Source: Portunus trituberculatus (lineage: Eukaryota > Arthropoda > Malacostraca > Decapoda > Portunidae). From it: 64,000 bases of DNA. The stretch spans positions 1,796,826-1,860,825 of the forward strand of contig NC_059257.1 in NCBI RefSeq assembly GCF_017591435.1, in the 5' to 3' direction. The notes below the pieces were generated by a model. That model was not told the DNA's origin. It did no database searches and saw only the letters and a list, made by a program, of their open reading frames with translations. Made by a program: the position numbers and the translations under genes. The first letter of the stretch is position 1, and each line of letters begins with the position of its first letter. Shown one piece after another: positions 1-10,041 of this stretch.

Positions 1-35
1 TTTTTTGGTAACATTGGAACATTCTCCCCATAATC

Positions 36-415
36 ATGGCAGTAGCTGGAAAAAGACTGAGCTACACGATTTCTTACAAATTAAGAGTTGTAGAATATGC
101 CAAGGAGAATGGGAATAGAGCAGCAGCAAGAGGTTTTGGGCCACCACCTACGGAAAAAATTATGTGTCTGATGACAGCAAGAACAACAACTGAAGAGTGC
201 AAAGAAGGGTAACCATAACCTTCGTTGTCCAGCCCCACATTGGCCAGAACTAGAGGTTGACATAAAGACGTGGGTGATAAATGAGAAAAGTTCAGGAAAA
301 AAGGCTTTATTTTCGTGTTCATTGTTTATTGCTGTTGTGATGCTTTGCATGCCTGTAATGTGCTGTGAGACTGCTTTCAAGAATAGATGCTTAAAGACAC
401 AAAACTTTTTTTCCT
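36..415 (+). pseudogene. pogo/CENP-B-like transposase N-terminal fragment
   Basis: An ATG at 36 opens 58 codons reading KRLSYTISYKLRVVEYAKEN and NRAAARGFG, the first helix-turn-helix of pogo/jerky-type transposases. A stop at 210-212 ends this frame. The next frame, from 220, continues with RCPAPHWPELEVDIKTWV and a NEKSSGK tail, which is the second (CENP-B type) DNA-binding half. It then drifts into unrelated hydrophobic residues and stops near 415. The catalytic DDE domain is absent. Family assignment rests on motif recognition. It is a dead fragment with at least one frameshift. Confidence 0.6.
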
Positions 416-424
416 GAATCTGAC

Positions 425-485
425 CTGCTAAAATGGGGGTGCGTCTTAAATGCCAGTGCGTCCTATATACCGTCAAATACGGTAC
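425..485. repeat. DNA-transposon terminal-like sequence
   Basis: The stretch contains GGGGGTGCGTCTTAAATG followed by a repeated GTGCGTC word and ends in ACCGTCAAATACGGT, whose outer five bases are self-complementary. This resembles the ends of pogo-type elements and lies just 3' of the pogo-like coding fragment, so it may be that element's terminus. No matching second end was found in the window. Confidence 0.35.
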
Positions 486-1194
486 ATAGATGCAACTTTC
501 AAAGTGGGGCAAAAAAACTTTATTTGATCATGTAGGGTGCAACAACTCATTATTAAAGAAGGGGGGCCAGTTCAGAGACCGAAAAAATATGAAAAATAAT
601 GTTTTTTGTGGAAAAAAAAATGTGGTTACATGTTAGCTATTATTTCACAAAGTTTTATGGAGAAATGCGCGTTGGCTTCCATTTAAATGCCATTTAAAGG
701 TTTCGTAATCAACAACGTGCATTTGTTTACATCAGCAGAATCGTTTCTTTTTTTTCTTCTCAAAAACTACGAAAAAAAGGCAAAAATCTTAACTTTTTTT
801 GTAGACATGATATGGCAACACTGAAAGTCTATGGGTGGTGCCAACCAAGGCACCAGCGAGATTCAGTACGGGGAAACGAGATTCAGTACGGAGAAAGTTA
901 TCAGAGGGAGAGGTTGTTGCTGCGTCTCGCTACCCGCCCTTCACTCTGCTAAACAGAACGTAGTTTACTTACTGCATCCTGCTTTTCACCTACTGGTAAC
1001 CATGGGACGGTGTCTAAGAGGAATAAGCAGAGGAAGGATGCCTTGAATATGAGTATGGAAGCTCAAGAATAAAAAGAGTGTGTTGAACCTGACACCTCAA
1101 ATGCTCCAGTACACATCCTCGCATCACCCACCACCACCATCCTCACCATCCCACAACATCCCACGCAGAACAAAGACAAGGAAATGAAGAAGAA
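486..1194. other. No gene recognised
   Basis: A-rich runs (590-620, 770-800) followed by a more balanced stretch from 830. The 71-codon frame at 831-1046 has no recognisable domain or splice context. A short direct repeat, two copies of AGATTCAGTACGG, lies at about 859-891. Nothing else can be supported. Confidence 0.4.
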
Positions 1195-1295
1195 AAGGCT
1201 TCATTACTGTAAGATAGCTAGGCAGGGGAGCGAGACACAGGGACACAGGTCTCTCTTTTATTGGGCTCGGCCCGGAACTGAGGATACACTCTTGG
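1195..1295 (-). repeat. Possible gypsy LTR remnant
   Basis: On the - strand this reads CTCAGTTCCGGG, then CCCAATAAAAGAGAGACC. The long terminal repeats at 6563-6739 and 10969-11152 have the same layout, CTCAGTTCCCGGG followed downstream by CCAATAAAAGAAG. The shared order of a CCGGG block and an AATAAA signal suggests the R/U5 part of a related LTR. It could be the displaced 3' end of the gypsy pol remnant at 3313-6561, separated from it by the hAT element. This is inference from short matches. Confidence 0.3.
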
Positions 1296-3272
1296 CAGTG
1301 TTGCCAGGTGTGCGCCCTCTATTCTGGCTAAATGTGTAGCAGAAACTAGCTAAAAACTGGCTAACATCTAATGGAAATCAGCTAAAAAAGTGGCTACAGT
1401 AATATTCCATAAACAAGGTATAATACATCAGAAAAAAATGCATTGACTTTTGCTGAGTGATGAAAATCAAATATGATCACATTTACAACTCCTCAATAAA
1501 GATATCCTGCAGTCCAGCATCTTTGTCTGCCATTACGTATCCAGCAGATGATGCTATTGGGTGGTGTGGAGATGGAGTTGATGGCTGGTCTGGGGATGCC
1601 GTTCTTGTTAGGTATTTAGCGTTTCCTTTCACATAATCCAACACATCATTTGGAAATTCGTATGTGGAGCAAGTTTTACCCATCCTTTTCAGGCCATATC
1701 TAATGTGAAGAATTGCATTGACTGTATCGGTGTTCATCTTATTTCTTAGTTTATTTTTCACTAGGTTCATCTGACTGAATATTCTTTCAACTTCAGCATT
1801 CGAATGTGGCAAGCTGAGAATTGTTAAAGCACATGTGGCAAGTTCCAGGAAGGGAACTGCGTTAGCAGCATCTTTGTACTCAAGTACTTCTACCCAAAAT
1901 TTCACCGTGTCTTTAGTTTCTGACCATTTTATCAATGTAATGTTTGACCACTGCATATCAGCCTTTGCAATAATCTCAGAGCTAAAGTTCATAGACTCTA
2001 AAAGAGGACAGATCGAGTCCTTAACTACACGCAGTGTTTGAGAGACACTAAGCACAGACATGGTTTTGAGCACTTTGATGTTGTCTGGTACTCTCTGGCG
2101 AAGCTGTTTGATAAGCTCTATCAAAAATTCACTGCTTCGATTAGCAAGTTTTTCTTGCTCTGGAGTGATGCTGGACTCCTGTAGCTTCTTCTCTGCTTCA
2201 TAACCAAGGTTGATTCTTGGGATCAGGTACTGTTCCAGATTGCAAGTGAATGGGTCAATGCGATGAGCCTGGGTAGGTAGTACTACTCTGTTCACTAGTG
2301 TTTTGATAAAAAAAGTTAGATCTTCAAGCAACTTAGTTGGGTCACTATCATTTGCCTCAAAATTCTTGTTCACTCTCTCAGTTTCAGTTAAGATGGACTT
2401 CAAAAATAACAGGTATACATAATTGAAGTCATCACAGTACATTTCGTACAACATTTCTGATGCATAGCAACTTTCACTTCTTCTAGCAATTTCGAAATGA
2501 GTCTTTAATTCCAGCCACTGGTCACATATAACTTTTACGGCAGAAGCAATCGACATCCATCGTGTCTGGCAGGCCTGAACTATCTTGTGTGGATTATGTC
2601 TGTCATTTATAAGTTGATAAAGGTCCTTGTATGCTTGTTGCCTAGATGATGATCTAGCAAACCAGTTGTAAGTTTCACTAACAAGAAACTCCAAGTTCCT
2701 GGGCAAAGTGCGAGAACTTGCCTGTGACACTGCTAATTGTAAAGAGTGACACACACATCTTACGAGCACCAGTGATGGGATTTCTTCTTTCAGCTTCTGA
2801 TAGACACCGTTGTTAATGCCGACCATCACACTCGCATTGTCTGTTCCAATACCTATCAAATTATGCAGATCAAGTCCATGTTCATCCAGGGTTTTCTTTA
2901 GAACATCAACAATGGCACTAGCATTGCATTCAGTCAGTGGTGCAAGTTGCAAAAATGTAGAGACAATGTTTTTTCCACTTTCACTGTAATAGCATATTAC
3001 TATTCCTAGATACTTAGTAACTGAAATGTCAGTTGACTCGTCCAGCAATAAACTAAATTTTCTTCCATTAATATCCTCTTTCAGTTTACTTACAAAGTGT
3101 GGCATCATGACATGCTTGATTACAGCTGTACACTTTGTTCTGTGAAGTGACATTTCCATTCCTCTTTTATCATCTCCAAAGCACTTTTTAACAACACCAA
3201 CAAGGTGATCACTTGTGTTCATAGAACAATGCTCTGCTATGAAAAGAGCTAGTTGTGCCTCATTCCGTGCTA
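1296..3272 (-). mobile_element. hAT superfamily transposon, 5' truncated
   Basis: The element runs from a hAT-type terminal sequence CAGTGTTGCCAGG at 1296 through a ~185 bp subterminal region to a long transposase frame. At its upstream (5') end the coding homology stops at a (TG)n tract starting at 3279, so the N-terminal BED zinc finger and 5' terminal repeat are missing. The bases before the terminal CAG are ACTCTTGG, a possible half of an 8 bp target duplication that cannot be confirmed because the other end is gone. Confidence 0.7.
1483..3272 (-). CDS. hAT-type transposase (DUF4371 plus dimerisation domain), partial
   Basis: One uninterrupted - strand frame; the first ATG gives 579 residues, but the frame reads on upstream with NEAQLALFIAEHCS, typical of the family, so that ATG is internal. 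Visible features are LLLDESTD around residue 60 (first catalytic aspartate), GTDNASV around 128 (second aspartate), CQTRWMS mid-protein, and near the C-terminus LSLPHSNAEVERIFSQMN followed by KNKLRNKM, the hAT dimerisation block. Such proteins cut and paste DNA at 8 bp target sites in the nucleus. The lack of internal stops implies recent activity or domestication, but the missing N-terminus argues against function as it stands. Confidence 0.8.
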
Positions 3273-3278
3273 CAGTAT

Positions 3279-3313
3279 TGTGTGTGTGTGTGTGTGTGTG
3301 TGTGTTTGTGTGT
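3279..3313. repeat. (TG)n microsatellite
   Basis: Roughly 35 bp of TG dinucleotides with one TTTG interruption. It lies exactly between the truncated 5' end of the hAT frame and the stop codon end of the gypsy pol frame, so it marks a junction between two mobile elements. Confidence 0.9.
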
Positions 3314-4074
3314 TACACATAGTCGCTCAGCCACCCCGGTCGCCGCACCTGCCTCCTGGGTGCGGGGCGTAGCTGAGGTTGGGTGGGGGTTGAGACTTGT
3401 GCGGGTGTCGTGGTTGGTTGAGCGGCCGGCGGGGTTGGTGGGCGCAGGGTTGGCGGTGCGGGCGGTGGGGTTGACTCAGCGACGGGCCGCAGATGCTTCC
3501 TGTTCCTGAGGCTTATTCGGCCGCTACCATCAAGCCTGACGGTGTACTGCCTGTAGGGCAGCGCCTCCACGATCAAGCCCGTGCGGTCCCACGTGCCCGA
3601 GGCCTGGTTCTGCATCCTTACTCGTGTGCCGGGGGACAGGGGCCGGAGCTGTCTGGGTGTGCAGGTTGCCATCAGGGTGTTGCCTTCCTCCCCCATTTTC
3701 ACTTCTCTCTCACGCAGCGTCCTTCCCCAGTGCCTGTCCACCTTGTAATGTCGTCGGGCCGTTGGCACGCCATCACGCAGCTGCCTTCCGGTGGCAAGTT
3801 GGGCGGGGGACTTGTTGACAGATCGCAGCGGGGTGTTAAGGTACTGCAGCACAGCGAGGGAGGTTTTGTCCGTGTCCAATGAGCCCCCGCTACCTGTGTT
3901 GGCTCTGATGATTCTTTTGGCCGTCTTGACCGCTGCTTCGGCCCGCCCGTTTGACTGTGGGTACTGTGCTGAGGACAGGCGTGCAATGACACCCCACTTC
4001 TTGAGGAATTCCGACATTTCCTCGCTCGCCAGGTTCGGCCCCCCATCAGTGGACAGCTGTTCCGGGCGCCCCAT
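3313..4074 (-). pseudogene. gypsy A: integrase core end and C-terminal domain
   Basis: Continues the integrase in a new frame: STDGGPN (second catalytic Asp) and YPQSNGRAEAAVKTAKR (catalytic Glu), so the D,D,E residues are all present across the two frames. Downstream are the RLDGSGR and RKHLRP motifs of the C-terminal domain, a proline-rich tail of about 60 residues, and the terminal RRPGWLSDYV before the stop. The GC-rich, proline-rich tail contrasts with the AT-rich surroundings. Confidence 0.85.
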
Positions 4075-4077
4075 CGC

Positions 4078-5360
4078 GTGAAGTACTGCCTCATTTGACT
4101 CTTGATTTTATTAGATGTAGCACCGTGTGGGAAATGGGCGAGTTCTAGCCATCCAGTGAGCCTGTCAGCGTAGACCATGTAGGTGTGCCCCTCATGCTGA
4201 AACATGTCCGCCACTGTGGATTGGAATGGGTACTCTGGGGGCGGCGTGATGACGAGTGTTTCTGAGGGCTGAGAGGGAGCGTGCGTCTCGCATGACGTGC
4301 ACGACGCCCGGTAGTGCTGCAGGTCCCCTTCCAACCCGGGCCAGTATACACATTGCCTTGCCCTCCGCAGCATGGAATCTAGCCCTTGGTGACCAGCGTG
4401 TAAGTTTGCTGCTACCTGTGGGCGGAGGGGCTCAGGAATCACGAGTCGCACACAACCCTGGTCAAAGGTGTATGTGACAAGGTCTTGAGAGACTGCCAAC
4501 CGGTCCCTCACGCCATAGAACGGGCGCAGGCAGGCCACTTCTTGCGCCTTGTGCAGGTGCCAGTCCGCGGCCAACACTTTGGCCAGTAGTAGTTGGTAGA
4601 CAGGGTCGTCGGCTGCAGATTTTCTCACCGCTGACTCGTCGAGAACGTGACCCTCGTGTTCGGCTGTGGCGATGACCACGGCTGCTACTGCCTCGGTGAG
4701 GTCCTCATCCAGGTTGGCGTCGGTGTCTGTGGTGGGGCTTCTGAGGGCTGGGTACCTGGACAGGAAGTCGGCTGCGGCGTTCCTTTTTCCTGGCAGATAT
4801 TTGACTTGAAAGCGGTACTGTAGCGTTCGCTCCTTGAGCCGGAAGAGTCGTGGGTTGATGACTTCTGTGAGGGCCCTGTCCCCCAGCAGCTTGGTGAGAG
4901 GGCGGTGGTCGGTGACGATGGTGAGGTTCGGGCACCCCAACAAGAACAGCCGGGCTTTCTGGAGGCACCACACCACAGCCAAGGTTTCCCCCTCTACCGC
5001 GGCGTAACCAGTCTCGGCGGCCGTGAGGTGGCGGCTTCCGCACAGGGCCAGACGCCAGCCCGCCCTGCAGCAGAAGGGAGCGGCAGCAGACGAGCAGTGG
5101 CAGAACTGCTGCAGGATAATGAATCCAATGCCCTCCCTGCTCCAGTCTGTGAGGGCAACTGTGGGGCGGGTTTTGTCGTAATATGCCAGGCCGTCCTTTG
5201 CAAGCTGGCATATGGTGTCCTGAGCGCGGCGGAATTTCTCCTGCAGGTGCTCGTCCCAGTACACAGCCTTTCCGCACGGCTTCTTCAGGAGCTCCTGAAG
5301 GCGTTCATGATTGGGGCTGTGGCGAGGAATGGGGCAAGTTGATTGACAAACCCGTACCAC
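4078..5360 (-). pseudogene. gypsy A: RNase H and integrase N-terminal half
   Basis: The frame overlaps the RT frame by about 75 bases, marking a frameshift. RNase H-like landmarks are ALTDWSREGIGFIILQ, GSRHLTAAETGYAAVEGE and TDHRPL (Asp, Glu, Asp). KYLPGKRNAAADFLSR marks the RNase H end. The integrase zinc-binding HHCC follows as LHAGHQG, YWPGLEGD and CTSCETHAP, then the core start VADMFQHEGHTYMVYADRLTGW. Around 4090 the frame is lost and a neighbouring frame takes over. Confidence 0.85.
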
Positions 5361-6561
5361 GACCTGATGTCTGAGATGGAGGGCTTGTCAGGCATCCTGA
5401 AGCTTTTGATTGCCGCTAGGCGCTCGTCTGTGGGTTTGTACTCCTCCCAGCCGAGGCGAAAACCCACGAAATCCACCTCCCTCCGTGCGAACTGGAATTT
5501 TTCAGGCTTCAAAGTAATCCCCTTGGCTGCACAGGTCGCCAGAAACTCGTACGTGTGCCAGAATGCGTCTTCGATGTTGCTGTCGTAGAGGAGGGTGTCG
5601 TCGATACACTTGTGCTTCCTCACGATGCCTTGGATGGCGTCATCGAAGCGCTTTGTGTATGCGTCGCCAGCAGAACAGTGGCCCATGGGGGTCCGGAGGT
5701 ACCTGAACCTCCCCCATGGGGTGATGAAGGTGGTGAGACTTCGACTCTCCTCGTCCAGCCTGACTTGGTGGTACCCCCAATAAGCGTCAGCCACTGTCTT
5801 GAAGCAATGTTTGGGGACACTAGACACCATGTCGAAGGGGGCGGGGGTGTGGTGTGTCTCTCTGCGGCATGCGGCGTTGAGGCGCTGGTAATCGACGGTG
5901 CGCCGCGGTTGCCCTGATTTCTTTGCTACCACAACCATGCGGGCACACCACTCCGTGGGTTCCCCTGCCGGGACGGGCTCGATGACGCCTCGCCGTACGT
6001 CGTCTTCAAGCTGGGCTTTCACCTCGTCCTCCCAGTGTTTCGGCACCGAGGCGGGCGTGTGGCAGGCGTAGGGGACAGCGTTGGGTGCCAGGTGGATGTG
6101 GTGAGGCTCGCCGTCCATCACGGGCAGCGGGCTCCTTGTGGTGTTGAAGGCGGAGGCCGAGAAGTGTTGTAGTAGCCACTCCTCTAGCCGTCGTACGTGC
6201 TCCTCGTGTGGCGGGAATGGTATCGTGGCGGGCTTGGCAGGCGGCTGGGCAGGCTCGGCGGTCGTGTCACGCGCTTCCACTGCTTGCACTGTCGGCAGGG
6301 AGTGGTGAGGGAAGCCGGCGGGCACCAGCCCCAGCTCCTTGCACGCGCTCAGTGACAGGAACAGCGACCTGGCGGAGGGTACGAAGTATACTTCTTGCTG
6401 TGTAGCATGGCCGCCAAGGTAAATGTCACACCGGCACGATCCGAGGCACCGTAAGGGCAAGTCCGCTACATCCCGCAAGCCTGCACGTCCCTGTAGCTGC
6501 GTGGGTTGTATGTTGAGACTGGACAGGAGGGCCGCCCCGCGACGCACACCTGGGCGCTCTC
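5285..6561 (-). pseudogene. gypsy A: protease end and reverse transcriptase
   Basis: From the junction at 6561 the first codons read AQVCVAG in one frame, shifting at a run of G/C to the long frame that starts near 6547. Landmarks: HFSASAFN and PVPAGEPTEWCARMVVV (template-binding fingers), VDYQRLN, ADAYWGYHQV (motif A), TPMGHCSA (motif B), and KCIDDTLLYD for the catalytic YXDD box at about 5600, where the first residue is Cys rather than Tyr. The frame ends near 5285 and continues in another frame with the RNase H region. The enzyme would copy element RNA to DNA in cytoplasmic particles. Frame breaks make it non-functional. Confidence 0.85.
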
Positions 6562-6562
6562 T

Positions 6563-6739
6563 GAAGGGTGCTTGACAAACACAGTGACCGTCTTTCTTCT
6601 TTTATTGGCAAGCCAACAGAGATACAGGTCCGGTGCGTCCTCACAGCTAGGCTACTACCCGGGAACTGAGTGATGCCAAGCTGTGGGGACAGAGGCTTTC
6701 CCGCGCTGCTCCCCAGATGCCAGAGGTCGACATCCTACA
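6563..6739 (-). repeat. 3' LTR of gypsy element B
   Basis: On the - strand it begins TGTAGGATGTCGACC and contains CTCAGTTCCCGGG and the polyadenylation signal CCAATAAAAG. It matches 10969-11152 almost throughout. The start is fixed by a polypurine tract immediately upstream. The end is placed at the last shared bases (CACCCT, then CA). Its inner downstream neighbour is the truncated pol of element A. Confidence 0.85.
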
Positions 6740-6740
6740 A

Positions 6741-6752
6741 CTCCCCCCCCCC
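6741..6752 (-). promoter_or_regulatory. Polypurine tract of gypsy element B
   Basis: On the - strand a run of ten G followed by AG sits directly before the TGTAGGATG start of the 3' LTR. In LTR retrotransposons this is the primer for plus-strand DNA synthesis. Its position identifies the lower-coordinate repeat as the 3' LTR of B rather than a 5' LTR of A. Confidence 0.8.
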
Positions 6753-6772
6753 AAACAAGCTAAGAACCCTGG

Positions 6773-7929
6773 CTAATGCAGTGACAGTGTTCTTAAATAA
6801 AATAAACATAACCTGGGAGCAGCAAAGAAGCAACATGAAAGAAAACATGAAGGCGCCGCAGGTGCTGGCCTCAGATGTTGCCGCGTTCTGAGGCTTGAAA
6901 TGCGGCCACTACCGTCAAGTCTGACGAGATACTGTCTGTGGTCCCTTGCCTCTATGACGATGCCTGCTCTGCTCCACCTCCTGCCGTGCTGGTGGTCCTG
7001 GACGAGAACCCTGTCGCCAGGTGCAAGGCGCGCTGGAGCGTGTGGCGCTCCTGTCAGCCACCACTCTGTCGTGGTGGTGCGCCATCTGACGTTCTCGCTG
7101 CCGCAGCGTCCTTCCCCAAAACTTGTCAACCTCAAGTCTCCTCTTCACTGATGGTACTCCATCCCGTAGCTGGTGGCCTGTTGCTAGCTGAGCTGGTGAT
7201 CTATTGATGCCCCGTAGAGGTGTGTTAGGGTACTGGTGTAGAGCGGGAGAGATCTTATCGTTGTCAAGACTGCCATCAGCTCCAACGTTTCCCCGTAGTA
7301 TTCTCTTGGCAGACTTCACGGCCACCTCTGCCCTTCCGTTTGACTGTGGGAAGTGCGCCGAGGACACCCGAACACCTACCCTCTACTTCTGGAGGAAGCT
7401 CTTCATCTCCGTCCATGGAGAACTGCTCTGGGGCACCCCATCTCGAGAAGTGGTGACGCAGCACGTCCTTAACTCTGCCTGATTCTGTGCCATCAGGCAG
7501 GTGAGACACCTCCAGCCAACCCGTCAGCCTGTCTGCGTAGACAATGTAGTTATGCCCCTCCAGCTGAAACAAATCCACCACAGTCTGCTGAAAGGGATAG
7601 TCAGGGGCGGAGTGAAGAGAAGAGGCTCGAGGGGTTGGGAGGGGGCGTGTGTGTTGCACGTGTCACAGTTAGTGCGGTAATGCCTCAGGTCTCCCTCAAT
7701 GCCAGGCCAGTATACTGCTTGTCGTGCTCTCCTGAGCATCGAGTCTATGCCCTGGTGGCCTGCGTGGAGGTGGGCTGCAACCTGCTTGCGTAGGAGGTCC
7801 GGAATCACCAGGCGATGATGGTTGCTGTGGAAAGCATACGTCACAAGGCCTCGCGACACCCCCAGCCTCTCCCTGATGCTGTAGAAGGGGCGCAGGCATG
7901 CCAGCTCTTGGGACCTCTGTGGGTGCCAG
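6773..7929 (-). pseudogene. gypsy B: integrase, frameshifted
   Basis: The integrase is readable only by changing frame at least three times (near 7524-7659, 7276-7367 and 6915-7135). Landmarks in order: LHAGHQGIDSMLRR and CDTCNTHAP (zinc domain), TVVDLFQLEGHNYIVYADRL (first Asp), PEQFSMDG (second Asp region), FPQSNGRAEVAVKSAKR (Glu), and VRLDGSGRIS with RQHLRP in the C-terminal domain. Compared with A, the second Asp motif is altered from STDGG to SMDGD. The stop is near 6773, about 20 bases before the polypurine tract. Confidence 0.85.
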
Positions 7930-10041
7930 TCACCCGCCAGGATCGTTCCTTGATGCCTGGAGCACCATGTCCTCGTCGAGGGTGAGGTTGTCTTGCAGTT
8001 CTAGTGCAGCAACGGTGGCGACGGCCATGGCTACTGACATCTCCTCATCCTGTTCCTCCTCCAGGGTACCAGGGGCTGCCTTCATAGATGGGTGCCTAGA
8101 TAGGAAGTCTGCTGCGCAATTCTTCTTTCCCGGCAGGTAGCGGATCGTGAACTTGAATTGCAGCGTCCGCTCCTTCAGCCTGAACAGCCTTGGGTTGGCG
8201 ACATCCGTGAGCGCTTCATCACCCAACAGGCCCACCAGAGGACGGTGATCAGTCACCAAGATGAGATTGGGGTAGCCTAGAAGGAAGAGGCGGGCCTTGT
8301 GGAGGCAGTATGCGACTGCCAGTGCCTCATCTTCTATGGGCGCGTACCCTTGTTCAGCCGGAGTTAAGTGGCGGCTACCACAGAGAGCCAGGCGCCAGCC
8401 CCCCTTGCAGCAGAGTGGGGCCTCAGGCGACACGCAGGAGCAGTGCTGTTGCAAGATGACGAAGCCTATGCCTTCTCTGCTCCAGTCTGTGATGGCAGCC
8501 GTCGGCCTAGTGCGGTCGCAGAAGGCCAGACCGTCCTTGGCCAGCTCACAGATGGTCTCCTTCGCCTGCTCCAGCTTCCGCTGCAGCTGCTCGTCCCAGT
8601 ATACTTTCCGTCCTGTTGGCTTCTTCAGGAGGTCTCTAAACGGCTCCATGATGGGGGCGGTGGCCAGAAAGGGTGCCAGCTGGTTGACAAATCCAAACAG
8701 TGACCTCACGTCGGTGATGGTGGGCTGGCCAGGCATTGTGAAGTGCCTTATTGCTGAGAGACGGTCCTCGGTGGGCTTGTACGCTTCCCAACCAACGTGA
8801 AAGCCGACGAACTCCACCTCCCTGCGGCAGAACATAAACTTCTCCGGTTTGAGGATGACGCCTACCAAGGCACACCGCTCCAGGAAGTCGTAAGTATGCC
8901 AGAATGCTTGCTCAATGCCGGCGTCAAACAGGAGAGTGTCGTCCACACACTTGTGTTTGCGGGGGAAGCCACTTATCGCGTCATCAAACCGTTTGGTGTA
9001 GGCGTCTGTGGCTGAGCAGTGACCCATCGGCGTGTGGCAGTATTGGTACCGCCCCCACGGCGTGATGAATGTAGTCAAGTGGCGGCTCTCCTCATCAAGC
9101 TCCACCTGGTGGAATCCCCAATGCGCATCCGCCACAGTCTTGTAGGAGTGAGTTGGGACATCTGACACCATGTCGAAGGGTGTGGGCGTGTGGTGGGTCT
9201 CCCGCAGGCAGCAGGAGTTCAGTCTTTGAAAGTACACCGTTCTTCCTGGTTTGCCAGACTTTTTAGCCACCACCACCATCCTCGCGCACCACTCCGATGC
9301 CACGCCTGCCGGGACAGGGCGGATGACGCCCAGCTTGACGTCCTTGTCCAGTTGCTTCTTCACCTTGGTTGCCCAGTGTTTGGGAACTGTTGCTGGTGTG
9401 TGGCGAGCATAGGTCTGCGCATCCTGCTGCAGATGAATGTGGTGAGGCGGGCCCTGCGTCACGCGTAGAGGGTAAACTTCAGTGTTGAAAGTGGACGCCG
9501 AGAAGTGCCTCAGCAGCCACTGCTCTAGCTGAGGGACGTTCTCCTCCAAAGGCTGCATGGGGATAGCTGCAGGTCGGCCCAGCACGCTGTGGGCGTCGCT
9601 CTCCGTCACTCCCACACCGGCTGTTACGGCCGGTGGCTTGGGAAAATCTTGGTGGATGAGGCCGAGTTCCTTGCATGTGGTGCACGACAGGTACAGCCGC
9701 TCCACGTTCTCCACAAAGTGCACATCCTGTACCGTTGTATGGCCCGGGAGGCTGATGTGGCAGGTAGCTGCCCCCAGACTGGAGAGCGGTATTCTGGCGA
9801 GGTCCCGTATGCCAGCCCGACGCTGCAGAAGCGCAGGCCAGAGACCAAGCTTGGACATGAGTTTGGGGCCGGCGACACACACCTGTGCTCCCGTGTCCGC
9901 GACCGCTGTCACTGTAGTCTCAGCTTCCTCCACTAATGGGGTGACTCTCACCTGTAGCAGGGGTTCTGGCGCCACCGCCACGCTGCCCACAGTGACACTG
10001 TTGACGGCCATGTCCTGTTTCTTCGCTGCCCAACACACCTT
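7930..10041 (-). CDS. gypsy B: protease, reverse transcriptase, RNase H
   Basis: A single open frame of about 700 codons. Order: protease with VADTGAQVCVAG (active-site Asp, about 9890), RT with VASEWCARMVVVAKK, VYFQRLN, ADAHWGFHQV, TPMGHCSATDAY and KCVDDTLLFD (YXDD box with Cys first, about 8945), then RNase H with AITDWSREGIGFVILQ, TPAEQGYAPIEDEALAV and TDHRPL, ending in YLPGKKNCAADFLSR. It is in the same frame as gag, separated only by a TAG at 10042-10044, so there is no separate start; the element would make a Gag-Pol fusion. The connection to the integrase is lost by frameshift near 7930. Confidence 0.85.
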   Translation of the reverse strand, partial: KVCWAAKKQDMAVNSVTVGSVAVAPEPLLQVRVTPLVEEAETTVTAVADTGAQVCVAGPKLMSKLGLWPALLQRRAGIRDLARIPLSSLGAATCHISLPGHTTVQDVHFVENVERLYLSCTTCKELGLIHQDFPKPPAVTAGVGVTESDAHSVLGRPAAIPMQPLEENVPQLEQWLLRHFSASTFNTEVYPLRVTQGPPHHIHLQQDAQTYARHTPATVPKHWATKVKKQLDKDVKLGVIRPVPAGVASEWCARMVVVAKKSGKPGRTVYFQRLNSCCLRETHHTPTPFDMVSDVPTHSYKTVADAHWGFHQVELDEESRHLTTFITPWGRYQYCHTPMGHCSATDAYTKRFDDAISGFPRKHKCVDDTLLFDAGIEQAFWHTYDFLERCALVGVILKPEKFMFCRREVEFVGFHVGWEAYKPTEDRLSAIRHFTMPGQPTITDVRSLFGFVNQLAPFLATAPIMEPFRDLLKKPTGRKVYWDEQLQRKLEQAKETICELAKDGLAFCDRTRPTAAITDWSREGIGFVILQQHCSCVSPEAPLCCKGGWRLALCGSRHLTPAEQGYAPIEDEALAVAYCLHKARLFLLGYPNLILVTDHRPLVGLLGDEALTDVANPRLFRLKERTLQFKFTIRYLPGKKNCAADFLSRHPSMKAAPGTLEEEQDEEMSVAMAVATVAALELQDNLTLDEDMVLQASRNDPGG

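Larger units (their letters stand above)
3313..6561 (-). mobile_element. Ty3/gypsy retrotransposon remnant A (pol only)
   Basis: A - strand pol region covering the end of the protease, reverse transcriptase, RNase H and integrase in the usual gypsy order. It lacks gag, most of the protease and any adjacent LTR: its 3' end stops at the pol stop codon beside (TG)n, and its 5' end begins inside the protease (AQVCVAG) directly against the 3' LTR of element B. It is clearly related to B but not identical, so it is a distinct family member. Two frame changes split pol, near 5285-5360 and 4074-4090, plus one just inside the protease. Confidence 0.85.

Noticed and set aside
831..1046. 71-codon + strand frame
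   Set aside because: No recognisable domain, homologue word or splice context.
6563..6739. 5' LTR of gypsy element A
   Set aside because: The polypurine tract lies immediately on the B side, making it the 3' LTR of B; A begins mid-protease with no leader.
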